From Solobacterium sp. (lineage in GTDB: Bacteria; Bacillota_I; Bacilli_A; Erysipelotrichales; Erysipelotrichaceae): a DNA stretch of 64,000 bases. A program made the position numbers and the translations under genes. Positions within the stretch are counted from its first letter, which is position 1. The number at the start of each line of letters is the position of its first letter. Below the pieces are notes generated by a model that did no database searches, was not told the origin of the DNA, and saw only the letters and a list, made by a program, of their open reading frames with translations. This document shows, piece after piece, positions 8,372 through 16,851 of this stretch. Location of the stretch: the NCBI GenBank assembly GCA_017469355.1, contig JAFUGM010000031.1:1-64000 (forward strand), written 5' to 3'.

Positions 8372-9078
8372 TGCGGCTGGATAAGATGTTGGCAGATCTT
8401 GGGTATGGAACCAGGAATGAAATCCGAAAGGCTTGTCGTCAGGGACGAATTGTTCTGAATGGAGAATATGTAAAAGATTGTTCCATCCATGTAAATCCAG
8501 AGGAAGATGAAGTTCTCGTAGATGAAGAACCGGTGCTCTATTCCCGCTATGTTTATTTCATGTTAAATAAACCGATCGGTGTGGTCAGTGCGACTTCCGA
8601 TCGGCAGATGACGGTACTGGATCTGATTGACTCTGGTATTAAGGGATTATTTCCCGTAGGACGTCTGGATAAAGATACAGAAGGGCTGTTATTAATCACC
8701 AATGACGGGCAGCTGGGACATCGTCTGCTGTCTCCCCGTCATCATGTGGAAAAGGAATATGAAGTGGAACTGGCGCTGCCGTTAAAGGAAGAGGATGTGA
8801 CTCGCTTCGCAAGCGGCATTCAGCTTTCAGATGGGGAACGCTGTCTTCCTTCAACGCTTATCATTACCTCTGAAACTGCCGCCAGAGTCATTCTGACGGA
8901 AGGAAAGTACCACCAGATCAAACGGATGTTTGAGGCGGTTGGAAATCAGGTCGTTGGATTAAAACGAGTGCGCATGAAACATCTTGTGCTGGATGAATCA
9001 TTGGCACCGGGCGAATATCGGGAACTTACAAAAGAGGAACTTGCGGATCTTAAAGAATTGGCCGGTTCTGATGAATGA
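8371..9078 (+). CDS. RsuA-family pseudouridine synthase
   Basis: Isomerises a uridine in rRNA; the YtzG/RsuA branch targets small-subunit rRNA. The 235-residue product has an N-terminal S4 domain (MRLDKMLADLGYGTRNEIRK) and the catalytic motif GRLDKDTEGLL with catalytic Asp100. ATG at 8371 shares a base with the murJ stop. An earlier in-frame start inside murJ is not credible. It ends convergently with ispH, overlapping it by 29 bases. Confidence 0.9.
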   Translation: MRLDKMLADLGYGTRNEIRKACRQGRIVLNGEYVKDCSIHVNPEEDEVLVDEEPVLYSRYVYFMLNKPIGVVSATSDRQMTVLDLIDSGIKGLFPVGRLDKDTEGLLLITNDGQLGHRLLSPRHHVEKEYEVELALPLKEEDVTRFASGIQLSDGERCLPSTLIITSETAARVILTEGKYHQIKRMFEAVGNQVVGLKRVRMKHLVLDESLAPGEYRELTKEELADLKELAGSDE

Positions 9079-9952
9079 TGCGGAAGACACCAGTCTTCGC
9101 ATACTGTTCCAGGGTTTCAATTACTTCTGAAGTCAGAGAAGTAGGGGTGGAACTGCCGGAGGTAACCGCAATGGTTTCACATCCTTCCAGGAGTTCTTCC
9201 TTCAGATCATCTGCGGTTTCTATCAGCAGTGCAGCGGGAATTCCCGCTTTTTTTCCGATTTCTCTGAGCTGGTTGGAGTTATTGGAATGGGGATCTCCGA
9301 CTACGATCAGAAGATCGGTATCTGTTAATGACATCACGGCATTCTGCCGCATGGATGTCGCATTACAGATTTCAGGGGATACCCTGGCATCGGGATACTT
9401 CCCTCGGCAGGCTTCAATCAGATCTGCAGTATCAAGGATGGAAAGGGTCGTCTGATTGGTAATTAATACATCGGTGAGCTCCGGAAGATGTTGTAGATCA
9501 GCTGTTTCACTGATCAGGTGAACCCGCTCGCTGAGGCTGACGGCACCTTCGGCTTCCGGATGATGTTTCTTTCCGATATATAACACATCCCCATGTTTCA
9601 CATGGTTTCGTATCAACGTATGTGTCTTTTCCACATCCGGGCAGGTCGCATCGACAATGGTAAGACCTTTGGCTTTTGCTGTTGCCTTTACTTCATCCGA
9701 AACACCATGGGCGGTAAAGATCACCACGCCTTGATCAATCTGATCCAGAAGCTCGAGACGAGTCATCCCGGGCTGTTCCAGACATTGAATGCCTAACTCC
9801 TGACATGCCTCTACGACAAACCGGTTATGTACGATCATTCCCAACATGACAATCGGGACATCCGGATACTGTTCCGCGGTCTGTCGGGCGATTTTGATTG
9901 CCCGGACAACACCCTGACAATACCCTCTGGGACTGACTTTAATGATCTTCAT
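9050..9952 (-). CDS. ispH: 4-hydroxy-3-methylbut-2-enyl diphosphate reductase
   Basis: Last step of the MEP isoprenoid pathway: reduces HMBPP to IPP and DMAPP with a [4Fe-4S] cluster. The 300-residue product has the three cluster cysteines, Cys12 (GYCQGV), Cys104 (DATCPDV) and Cys196 (EICNATS), plus the substrate-site GDPHSNNSNQL segment. Start ATG with GGAGG upstream on the minus strand. It is divergent from cshB. With ispG at 12278-13345, two MEP enzymes flank the cshB-nfo pair; in B. subtilis these four genes are also neighbours. Confidence 0.96.
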   Translation of the reverse strand: MKIIKVSPRGYCQGVVRAIKIARQTAEQYPDVPIVMLGMIVHNRFVVEACQELGIQCLEQPGMTRLELLDQIDQGVVIFTAHGVSDEVKATAKAKGLTIVDATCPDVEKTHTLIRNHVKHGDVLYIGKKHHPEAEGAVSLSERVHLISETADLQHLPELTDVLITNQTTLSILDTADLIEACRGKYPDARVSPEICNATSMRQNAVMSLTDTDLLIVVGDPHSNNSNQLREIGKKAGIPAALLIETADDLKEELLEGCETIAVTSGSSTPTSLTSEVIETLEQYAKTGVFRIIHQNRPIL

Positions 9953-9972
9953 GGCGCGACCTCCATAAATCC

Positions 9973-9980
9973 ATTATAAT
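9973..9980. promoter_or_regulatory. Symmetric -10 box ATTATAAT between ispH and cshB
   Basis: The palindrome ATTATAAT gives TATAAT on both strands, placed to serve both ispH (minus) and cshB (plus). No strong -35 box is visible on either side. Confidence 0.5.
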
Positions 9981-10007
9981 TTCTCTTGATTTCGGAAAGA
10001 GTGAAGT

Positions 10008-11366
10008 ATGAAAAAATTTGAAGATTTTAATTTACATAAAAAAACGATGAAGTTCATCGAGCTGAATCACTTTAAAACACCGACCCCGGTGCAGGAAGAG
10101 GTGATTCCCGCACTTTTAAAGGGAAGGGATGTCATCGGTATTTCCAAGACCGGTACAGGAAAATCCCATGCATATCTGATTCCGATCATGGAAAAGGTAA
10201 ACAGTGCTTCTGATGAGGTGCAGGCGGTAATTACTGCACCTACCAGAGAACTGGCAGCTCAGATCTATGAAAAAGCACGGCTTATGAATCAGTCGGATGA
10301 GCGTCTGCGGATTCGTCTTTATGTCGGCGGGAAGGATCGTGAGAAGGATATTCGTCAGCTGAACAGCTCACAGCCCCATATTGCGATCGGAACTCCTGGC
10401 CGAATTAAGGACCTGTTTCTGGAAGAGGGGGCATTGCGTATTGATAAGGCAGATCTGCTTGTCATTGATGAAGCGGATATGACCCTGGAATATGGCTTTC
10501 TTAATGAGATTGACGCCTTTGCGGGACGAATGAAGGAAACGCTTCAGATGGCCGCATTTTCGGCGACGGTTCCTGAACAGCTGAAGCCATTTCTCAAGAA
10601 GTACATGCATCAGCCGGTGACCATACGGATTGAAGAAGAGCGTTTTACCCCAGAGATTACTCATGTCCTGGTGCCTTGTTATCACCATACCTATACCGAG
10701 GTAATTCGTTCCATTCTTCCCGGGTTTCAGCCTTATGTATGCCTGATCTTTGCGAATACCAGAGAAATGGCACATGAGATCGCAGAAGATCTTCGCTCCA
10801 TGAAACTTCCTGTAACCGAACTACATGGCGATCTGGAAAGCAGAAAACGGAAACAGGCGATGAAAGAACTTGCGTTAGGAGTAAACTCCTATGTCGTAGC
10901 GACCGACCTGGCGGCACGTGGCATCGATCTTGATACGGTCACGCATGTCATTTCCTGTGGATTTCCAGAAGATCTGGAATTCTATGTGCATCGGGCAGGG
11001 CGTACCGCACGGGCTGGTTCTACCGGCATCTGCTATGCGCTTTACAAAGAAGAAGATGATGAGTCAATCCGCTCCCTGATGAAATCAGGAATCCGGTTTG
11101 AACACCGCCGGTATCGAAAGGATGGCTGGCAGGATCTGTTCCCGTATGGAAGAAAGCGTCTCAAGAAGGATGACGAAATTGAGAAGCAGATATCCATGAT
11201 CATGACAAAAAAGAATACAAAGGTAAAACCTGGTTATAAGAAAAAGCGTGCTGCCGAGATTGAACGTATTCATCGTAAGAAGAAGCGGGAATTCATCCGC
11301 TCAAAGATCAAAGAAGAAAAGCTTGCGCGCTATAAAGAGCGTTCCCGCAGGGAGAATGAGAAGTGA
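10008..11366 (+). CDS. cshB: DEAD-box RNA helicase, CshB-like
   Basis: ATP-dependent RNA helicase. The 452-residue product has the Q-motif region (TPTPVQEEVIP), motif I SKTGTGKS (46-53), DEAD (154-157), SAT (185-187), TDLAARGID and motif VI HRAGRT (328-333). The C-terminal 70 residues are strongly basic, as in CshB and other cold-shock helicases. Placement between ispH and nfo matches B. subtilis cshB. Its last codon overlaps the nfo GTG start (GTGA). Confidence 0.9.
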   Translation: MKKFEDFNLHKKTMKFIELNHFKTPTPVQEEVIPALLKGRDVIGISKTGTGKSHAYLIPIMEKVNSASDEVQAVITAPTRELAAQIYEKARLMNQSDERLRIRLYVGGKDREKDIRQLNSSQPHIAIGTPGRIKDLFLEEGALRIDKADLLVIDEADMTLEYGFLNEIDAFAGRMKETLQMAAFSATVPEQLKPFLKKYMHQPVTIRIEEERFTPEITHVLVPCYHHTYTEVIRSILPGFQPYVCLIFANTREMAHEIAEDLRSMKLPVTELHGDLESRKRKQAMKELALGVNSYVVATDLAARGIDLDTVTHVISCGFPEDLEFYVHRAGRTARAGSTGICYALYKEEDDESIRSLMKSGIRFEHRRYRKDGWQDLFPYGRKRLKKDDEIEKQISMIMTKKNTKVKPGYKKKRAAEIERIHRKKKREFIRSKIKEEKLARYKERSRRENEK

Positions 11367-12244
11367 TTATCGGAAGTCACGTGTCGATGAGTGCTCCGGA
11401 ATTTGTGGAAGGAGCGGTCAAAGAGGCATTGTGTTATGATGCGACAGCTCTGATGTTATATACCGGTGCGCCACAGAATACCAGAAGGAAACCAATCGAA
11501 GAACTTCATATTGAGGAAGCGGCTTCTTTGATGAAGGCACATGGAATTCCCATGGAACATATGATCATTCATGCGCCATATATCATCAATCCGGCAAACT
11601 CGGTAAAGCCAGAGGTCATGGAAATCGCCAGAACCTTCCTTGTGGAGGAAGTAAAGCGTACCGCATCGATCGGTGCCAGGTATCTTGTATTACATCCTGG
11701 CAGTTATACTTCCACGGATCTTCAAACCGGTATCACTACAGCAATTCAGCAGCTCAATGCGATTGATTCAGAACTCGTTGATGATGTTGTAATCTGCCTG
11801 GAAACCATGGCTGGAAAGGGCAGTGAAATCGGATTTCGGATGGAACAGCTTGCGGAGATTCTTGAAGGACTGAATTCACCAGAGAAATTCGGTGTCTGTC
11901 TTGATACATGTCATATGCACGATGCGGGATATGATATTACGGAGTTTGATGGGATTCTGGATGAATTTGATCATCTGATTGGGCTGTCCCGTCTTCATGT
12001 GATTCACCTCAATGATTCCAAAAACCCATGCGGGGCTCGCAAGGACCGTCATGAAAATATTGGATTTGGCAGGATTGGGTTTGAGGCGCTGCATCGTGTT
12101 GCCATAAATCCAAGAGTGGCACATATTCCAAAGATTCTTGAAACCCCATGGGTAAAAGGGAGTGCTCCTTATAAAACCGAACTTGCGCAGCTTCGTTCCG
12201 GCAGATTTGATAAGCACATACTGGAAGAACTTGGGCATGAATAA
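11363..12244 (+). CDS. nfo: Endonuclease IV (AP endonuclease)
   Basis: Cleaves 5' to abasic sites in base-excision repair. The 293-residue TIM-barrel protein carries the expected zinc-ligand segments: IGSHVS, MIIHAPYIIN, LVLHPGSY, CLETMAGKG, DTCHMHDAGYD, HLNDSK, RHENIGFG and ILETP. The length matches the family. The start is a GTG that overlaps the cshB stop by four bases. Confidence 0.96.
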   Translation: MIIGSHVSMSAPEFVEGAVKEALCYDATALMLYTGAPQNTRRKPIEELHIEEAASLMKAHGIPMEHMIIHAPYIINPANSVKPEVMEIARTFLVEEVKRTASIGARYLVLHPGSYTSTDLQTGITTAIQQLNAIDSELVDDVVICLETMAGKGSEIGFRMEQLAEILEGLNSPEKFGVCLDTCHMHDAGYDITEFDGILDEFDHLIGLSRLHVIHLNDSKNPCGARKDRHENIGFGRIGFEALHRVAINPRVAHIPKILETPWVKGSAPYKTELAQLRSGRFDKHILEELGHE

Positions 12245-12250
12245 AAAGAT

Positions 12251-12278
12251 GGAGAACGCTGTGCGCTCTCCGTTTTTT
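12251..12278 (+). terminator. Terminator between nfo and ispG
   Basis: GGAGAACGC / GCGCTCTCC hairpin (one mismatch) followed by GTTTTTT. A-rich sequence on the left flank means it may also work for ispG on the minus strand. Confidence 0.8.
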
Positions 12279-13345
12279 CAAGCATGACGTTCTGCCAGGA
12301 TAGCCTGAATTTCCTGTTTGAGGCAGGATACCAGTTCCTCCTGAGGAATTTGCCGGACAATTTCACCATGACGGAAGAGGATTCCTCCGTCCTTGGATCC
12401 GGCAATTCCGACATCAGCCCGGCCAGCTTCCTGAATTCCGTTTACCGGACATCCCATGACCGCAACGGTAATTCCTTCATGAATCGTTGTCAGATATTCT
12501 TCGATCTCCTTTACGATCGGCAGCATATTATATTGAATTCTTCCGCAGGTAGGGCAGGCGATAAGGTCCGGGACATTATCGTAGAGGCCAAAGCAGTTCA
12601 GAAGCTGTTTTCCAATAATCAGTTCTTCTTTTGGCGGACCGGATACCGAGATCCGTATCGTATCTCCGATTCCTTCATGAAGTAAGGTGCCTAGTGCTGC
12701 GGAGCTTTTTACGGCAGAGCCGGTAAATCCACCAGCTTCCGTTACTCCAAGATGCAGGGGATAGGGAAAGGCTTTAGAAGCAGCTTCATAGGCTGCGATG
12801 GTAAGAGCCACATTACTGGACTTGAAGGAAAGACAGATATCATGGAAGTCCAGTTCCTCCAATATGTTCACATGGGCACGGGCACTGTCTACCATGGCTT
12901 CCGCACATGGGCCGCCATAGGTTTCAATCAGCCGTTTTTCAAGAGAACCGCTGTTGATTCCAATTCGTATTGGAACATGATGTTCCTTACAGCTGCGTAC
13001 CACAGCTTCTGTGTGGGATCGATCGCCAATATTTCCGGGATTGATGCGAATCGCATCTACGCCCTGTTCCAAGGCATTTAAGGCAAGCAGGTAATTAAAA
13101 TGAATATCTGCCACAACAGGGATATGAATCTGTTTCTTCAAAGCAGCGATGGAATGACTGTCTTCTTCATCCAGAACAGCCACCCGGATAACTTCACATC
13201 CACGTTCTTCCAGTTCCAGAATCTGGCGGACAGAAGCTTCTGTATCTTTTACCGGCACATTGGTCATGGACTGAAGAACGCAGCGGTTCTGCCCGCCAAT
13301 CTGCACGGAACCGACATGAATCGGTCTGGTCTCTGTACGTTTCAT
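12278..13345 (-). CDS. ispG: 4-hydroxy-3-methylbut-2-en-1-yl diphosphate synthase
   Basis: MEP pathway step converting MEcPP to HMBPP with a [4Fe-4S] cluster. The 355-residue product has a TIM barrel (SMTNVPVKDTEA, VVADIHFNY, AIRINPGNIG) and the C-terminal cluster domain with Cys264 and Cys267 (CPTCGR), Cys299 (MGCPVNG) and Glu306 as expected ligands. It is of the short bacterial type. Convergent with nfo. Confidence 0.96.
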   Translation of the reverse strand: MKRTETRPIHVGSVQIGGQNRCVLQSMTNVPVKDTEASVRQILELEERGCEVIRVAVLDEEDSHSIAALKKQIHIPVVADIHFNYLLALNALEQGVDAIRINPGNIGDRSHTEAVVRSCKEHHVPIRIGINSGSLEKRLIETYGGPCAEAMVDSARAHVNILEELDFHDICLSFKSSNVALTIAAYEAASKAFPYPLHLGVTEAGGFTGSAVKSSAALGTLLHEGIGDTIRISVSGPPKEELIIGKQLLNCFGLYDNVPDLIACPTCGRIQYNMLPIVKEIEEYLTTIHEGITVAVMGCPVNGIQEAGRADVGIAGSKDGGILFRHGEIVRQIPQEELVSCLKQEIQAILAERHA

Positions 13346-13390
13346 AAGATTTCCTCTTTTGAACCATTATGGCATTGAAATCCGTTTCCT

Positions 13391-13435
13391 TCCAGCGTGT
13401 TTCCTGCTGGAAACTTATGCTGGTTTGCATATAAT
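13391..13435 (+). promoter_or_regulatory. Malic enzyme promoter with inverted repeat
   Basis: TATAAT at 13430-13435, preceded by TTTGCA. Just upstream, TTCCAGC and GCTGGAA form 7-bp arms around a 9-base spacer (about 13390-13412), covering where the -35 box would be; a regulator site is possible. Confidence 0.45.
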
Positions 13436-13456
13436 AGTTGCGGAGGTTAGAACCAT

Positions 13457-14626
13457 ATGGACTACAGTAAACTCGCACTTGAACTACATGAACAATATCA
13501 CGGTAAGATCGAAGTCACTTCTAAGGTGAAGGTAGAAACTGCAGATGATCTCAGCACCGCCTATACACCGGGAGTCGCGGAACCGTGCCGGAAAATTCAT
13601 TCCAATCCGGATGATGTCTATCGGTATACCTCCAAGGGAAACATGGTTGCGGTTGTGACAGACGGTACCGCTGTTCTTGGACTTGGCGATATCGGTCCTG
13701 CGGCAGGTCTTCCAGTTATGGAAGGCAAGGCGGTCCTGTTCAAACAGTTCGGTGGTGTTGACGCATTCCCGATCTGTCTTGATACCAAGGATACCGATGA
13801 GATCGTTGAGACCGTTATACGGATTGCGCCTTCGTTTGGCGGAATCAATCTGGAAGATATTGCGGCACCGCGTTGTTTTGAGATTGAACGCCGTCTGAAG
13901 GAACGTCTGGATATTCCGGTCTTCCATGATGATCAGCATGGGACGGCAATCGTTCTGCTTGCGGCATTGATAAATGCATTAAAAGTGACCGGTAAGAAGG
14001 CGGAAGACGTCAGAATTGTGCTCTCTGGAGCAGGAAGCGCTGGAACTGCAATTGTAAAGCTGCTGTTAGATTATGGATTCCAATCCTTCCTGGTATGTGA
14101 CCGAAATGGAATCATCAACACGGAGAATGCGTCTAACTCCGCAAAGAAGGAACTTGCGGAACTCACGAATCATGATCATATCTCTGGAACCCTGGCAGAT
14201 GCATTAGCAGGGGCAGATGTATTTATCGGAGTTTCCGGTCCAGGTCTTGTGACAAAAGAGATGGTTTCTTCGATGAACAACGATGCGATCGTATTTGCGA
14301 TGGCAAATCCGGTGCCGGAAATCATGCCAGATGAGGCAAAAGCTGCTGGAGCTCGCATCGTTGGGACTGGACGTAGCGACTTTGCGAATCAGATTAATAA
14401 TGTGCTTGTGTTCCCGGGTATCTTCCGGGGGGCATTGGATGTACGCGCAAAGGAAATCAACAATGAGATGAAGCTTGCGGCCGCAAAGGCATTAGCAGAT
14501 CTTGTGAAGGAAGAAGAGCTTTGCGAAACCTGCGTAATTCCCAGCGTATTCCATCCCGAAGCTGCCAAAGCTGTGGCGGAAGCAGTAGCGCAGGCTGCCA
14601 GGGAGACTGGCGCTGCCCGCATCTGA
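13457..14626 (+). CDS. Malic enzyme (oxaloacetate-decarboxylating malate dehydrogenase)
   Basis: Oxidatively decarboxylates malate to pyruvate with NAD(P). The 389-residue product is the short form lacking a phosphotransacetylase tail. It has the catalytic Tyr region AYTPGVAEPC, the metal-binding segment DIAAPRCFEIE followed by FHDDQHGTA, the Rossmann motif LSGAGSAGTA and MANPVPEI. Monocistronic by appearance, with a GCGGAGG ribosome site. Cofactor preference cannot be told from sequence by eye. Confidence 0.93.
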   Translation: MDYSKLALELHEQYHGKIEVTSKVKVETADDLSTAYTPGVAEPCRKIHSNPDDVYRYTSKGNMVAVVTDGTAVLGLGDIGPAAGLPVMEGKAVLFKQFGGVDAFPICLDTKDTDEIVETVIRIAPSFGGINLEDIAAPRCFEIERRLKERLDIPVFHDDQHGTAIVLLAALINALKVTGKKAEDVRIVLSGAGSAGTAIVKLLLDYGFQSFLVCDRNGIINTENASNSAKKELAELTNHDHISGTLADALAGADVFIGVSGPGLVTKEMVSSMNNDAIVFAMANPVPEIMPDEAKAAGARIVGTGRSDFANQINNVLVFPGIFRGALDVRAKEINNEMKLAAAKALADLVKEEELCETCVIPSVFHPEAAKAVAEAVAQAARETGAARI

Positions 14627-14691
14627 TTATGATGGGAGGGAGAACAGGAGATGCGAGTTCTCATAAAGTTCTTCCATTCCCAATTTCGATA

Positions 14692-14700
14692 TGCTAAAAT
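14692..14700 (+). promoter_or_regulatory. Extended -10 promoter of rpmG
   Basis: TGCTAAAAT, an extended -10, lies 31 bases before the rpmG ATG, which has AGGAGG. Confidence 0.5.
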
Positions 14701-14731
14701 ACGTTTTGCGTAAAAATCAGGAGGAAAGACG

Positions 14732-14884
14732 ATGCCCAGAGACAATATTACATTTAAGTGCAGTGTCTGCGGAGAAGAAAACTATATCGGTACCCGTAAC
14801 AAGCGGAAGCATGCCGAAAAAATGGAAATCAAAAAGTACTGCCCCCGCTGCAACAAAAAGACAGTTCACAAGGAGAAAAAGTAA
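14732..14884 (+). CDS. rpmG: Ribosomal protein bL33, zinc-binding form
   Basis: Large-subunit protein of 50 residues. It is the C+ form with two CxxC pairs, Cys10/Cys13 and Cys37/Cys40, which bind zinc. Start ATG at 14732 with CAGGAGG eight bases before it. The stop codon lies inside the 5' arm of its own terminator hairpin. It lies beside a YqgX-like MBL gene, as in Bacillus. Confidence 0.95.
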   Translation: MPRDNITFKCSVCGEENYIGTRNKRKHAEKMEIKKYCPRCNKKTVHKEKK

Positions 14885-14903
14885 TCTGCGGATTACTTTT
14901 TTA
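14875..14903 (+). terminator. Terminator overlapping the rpmG stop codon
   Basis: AAAGTAATC / GATTACTTT hairpin followed by TTTATT. The 5' arm includes the rpmG TAA. Confidence 0.85.
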
Positions 14904-14908
14904 TTCAT

Positions 14909-15520
14909 ATGAAAATAGAGACACTTCCAATCGGGTTATATCAGGAAAACAGCTATATTCTGCACGATCAGGATCATGTGCTTTTTATTGACCCCGGAAG
15001 ATTTGGAAGTGAACTGGCTGCTCATGTGTCTGCGAAAGAAACCGTAGATGGAATCGTTCTTACTCATGGTCATGAGGATCATACCGGTGCGGTTGATGAT
15101 CTTGTGGATCTGTTTCACTGCCCGGTCTACATGCATCCGGGTGATCTTGATATGATCGATCCGCACGCTGCTCCGACAAGTTACGCAGCTCCAGTCTATG
15201 CGGAAGTTAAAGAACTTGAGGAAGGGGAGGTTACCATCGGAAGCTTTACGCTGACGATCTATCATACACCAGGCCATTCCAGGGGATCAGTGCTTGTACA
15301 ATATCGAAATCGTCTGTTTACCGGAGATACGCTCTTTGCGGGATCGATTGGCAGAACAGATCTGTTTGGTGGAGATGACAGGGAGATGGTTGTTTCCCTG
15401 AAGCGGATTCGTGAACTCCCCAATGATCTCTGGGTTTATCCAGGGCATGGGGAGGCGACAACCATCGGTCAGGAAAAACAGACCAATCCCTATCTCTATT
15501 ATCTGTTAGCGGATTTATAA
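14909..15520 (+). CDS. MBL-fold hydrolase, YqgX/glyoxalase II-like
   Basis: The 203-residue product is a complete metallo-beta-lactamase fold: THGHEDHTG (His53, His55, Asp57, His58), HTPGHS, FTGDTLF and the final PGHGEAT. The family hydrolyses thioesters such as S-lactoylglutathione or related thiols; the true substrate is unknown. The start at 14909 fits family alignments (LPIGLYQENSYIL) but has no ribosome site and lies just after the rpmG terminator T-run. Confidence 0.88.
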   Translation: MKIETLPIGLYQENSYILHDQDHVLFIDPGRFGSELAAHVSAKETVDGIVLTHGHEDHTGAVDDLVDLFHCPVYMHPGDLDMIDPHAAPTSYAAPVYAEVKELEEGEVTIGSFTLTIYHTPGHSRGSVLVQYRNRLFTGDTLFAGSIGRTDLFGGDDREMVVSLKRIRELPNDLWVYPGHGEATTIGQEKQTNPYLYYLLADL

Positions 15521-15545
15521 GGTATCTTCGGATATCTTTTTATTC
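15520..15545 (+). terminator. Terminator after the MBL gene
   Basis: AAGGTATC / GATATCTT with a TTCG tetraloop, followed by TTTTATT; it lies between the convergent MBL gene and comG operon. Confidence 0.75.
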
Positions 15546-15941
15546 GACAACTTCATCACGCAGAACGTCATAGTCATAGATATGCCCATCCTGAACACTT
15601 ACCTGCATGACTTCCGCCAGTGGGGACTGAATGGTCACATCCATGCGATTTTGATGAACAGAAAGGGAAAATGTTACTCCATTTTCCTGATAGGTTCCAT
15701 CCATCAGCTGATCGTTTTTAATCTCGCATTGAAGAAAGCGGATGACTGCGGCTTCCTCGGCAGTGTAGCGATTGATCTGTTCCAGATTCACTGCTGTTTT
15801 CATCCGGTTTTCCAGATTGGTAATGATCGTCAATACTAACATTCCGCAAAGCAGAAACAGCCCAAGAAAATATAGACTGGCAAACCCCTTATTCCAATGG
15901 ACCAAGGCACTGGGTGATCTCAGGTGTCCCCGGGTGGGCAT
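15540..15941 (-). CDS. ComGG-like minor pseudopilin
   Basis: Last gene of the comG operon. From the chosen start the product has about 133 residues: a basic head, a membrane segment (LYFLGLFLLCGMLVLTII) and a short extracellular part. The prepilin-like KGFAS junction lacks the usual Glu at +5, as seen in some minor pilins. No convincing ribosome site is present and the frame is open further upstream, so the start is uncertain. Overlaps comGF. Confidence 0.6.
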   Translation of the reverse strand: MPTRGHLRSPSALVHWNKGFASLYFLGLFLLCGMLVLTIITNLENRMKTAVNLEQINRYTAEEAAVIRFLQCEIKNDQLMDGTYQENGVTFSLSVHQNRMDVTIQSPLAEVMQVSVQDGHIYDYDVLRDEVVE

Positions 15942-16311
15942 ACAGAATATACAGTAGTCCTCCTTTCGTTTGAAATGACATGGATTCAAGATCCGTAAGA
16001 AAGATCTGGGTCCCAGGATCTGAAAGTACAAGGCGCTCATTGACTAAGCGAAGCCGCATCTGCGTTCCATGATGGGTCAGGTCTACTTCTGCTTCCTTTA
16101 CCTCAAACGCTTCGCTTACCGCAATGACGCGTCTTAATTGGGTGATTCCCATTTCATCCTGAAGGGAAACAGGTCGTTCCAGCGCATGAATTGTAATGGA
16201 AAGCAATGAGGTTACGATCGGCATCAGAAACGCTGTGATTAAAAGGGTAATCAATAACTGTTCCAGGATGTATCCGCCGGTTCGACCGGTTCGTCTTCTT
16301 CCTCGATACAT
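15889..16311 (-). CDS. ComGF-like minor pseudopilin
   Basis: 140 residues, with basic N-terminus RGRRRTGRT, a GGYILEQLL prepilin-type junction (Gly followed by a hydrophobic helix, Glu at +5) and helix LLITLLITAFLMPIV. The chosen ATG at 16311 has TTGGAG seven bases upstream. By position and build it is the ComGF equivalent. Confidence 0.7.
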   Translation of the reverse strand: MYRGRRRTGRTGGYILEQLLITLLITAFLMPIVTSLLSITIHALERPVSLQDEMGITQLRRVIAVSEAFEVKEAEVDLTHHGTQMRLRLVNERLVLSDPGTQIFLTDLESMSFQTKGGLLYILYAHPGTPEITQCLGPLE

Positions 16312-16538
16312 ATGCATTCTCCAATCTGACTTACGATTGAAGTGAAGGAATCTTCGGAACGCTGTTGCGCAATGGTTAATGCTTCTTTTGTGTTCCATGA
16401 CGATGTGATGAGGCTGGATACCGTGATGGAAAGCACGGAGACCACCGCAATTGCGATCAAGGCGTCACTTAATACAAATCCTTCACTCTGGAAACACCAG
16501 GGTTCCCGGTCCAAGTTCAATGATGATTTCTGAAACAT
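16251..16538 (-). CDS. ComGE-like minor pseudopilin
   Basis: 95 residues from an ATG at 16538, preceded by GGGG. The prepilin-type junction is GFVLSDALIAIAV (Asp replaces the usual Glu at +5), followed by a hydrophobic helix. Overlaps both neighbours. An earlier ATG at 16634 would add an unusual N-terminal extension. Confidence 0.65.
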   Translation of the reverse strand: MFQKSSLNLDREPWCFQSEGFVLSDALIAIAVVSVLSITVSSLITSSWNTKEALTIAQQRSEDSFTSIVSQIGECICIEEEDEPVEPADTSWNSY

Positions 16539-16851
16539 GATTTCCCCGTTGAAACTGCAGGGTGCGGGCCTGATTGATATTCCCATTTTCGAAAAATCGG
16601 ATTGCCGGATAATTCTGGTCTGTATCATCTTCATATGCTTTGACTTCTCCTTTCCGCATGGCTTCGCTTTTTAGACGCAGATACTGATCGGGAAACAGAT
16701 CATACGCGTTATTTGAAATGTGGAAGGACTGCAGGAACAGCGAAGTCAATACGGTCAGGATTACCGTGGAGACCAGCAGTTCCAGCAGCGCAAATCCACT
16801 ATGAAGCGACCGCCTGGCCGCCAGAGAGGGAGATTGTTCTTCCATCATCAC
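16483..16851 (-). CDS. comGD: ComGD-like pseudopilin
   Basis: 122 residues. The prepilin signal is SGFALLELLVSTVIL, with cleavage expected after Gly and Glu at +5. The rest is a small globular domain. It overlaps comGC by 53 bases, which suggests translational coupling. Confidence 0.75.
   Translation of the reverse strand: MMMEEQSPSLAARRSLHSGFALLELLVSTVILTVLTSLFLQSFHISNNAYDLFPDQYLRLKSEAMRKGEVKAYEDDTDQNYPAIRFFENGNINQARTLQFQRGNHVSEIIIELGPGTLVFPE

Noticed and set aside
14640-14680. Terminator after malic enzyme (GAGAAC / GTTCTC)
   Set aside because: The arms are 11 bases apart and not followed by a T-run.
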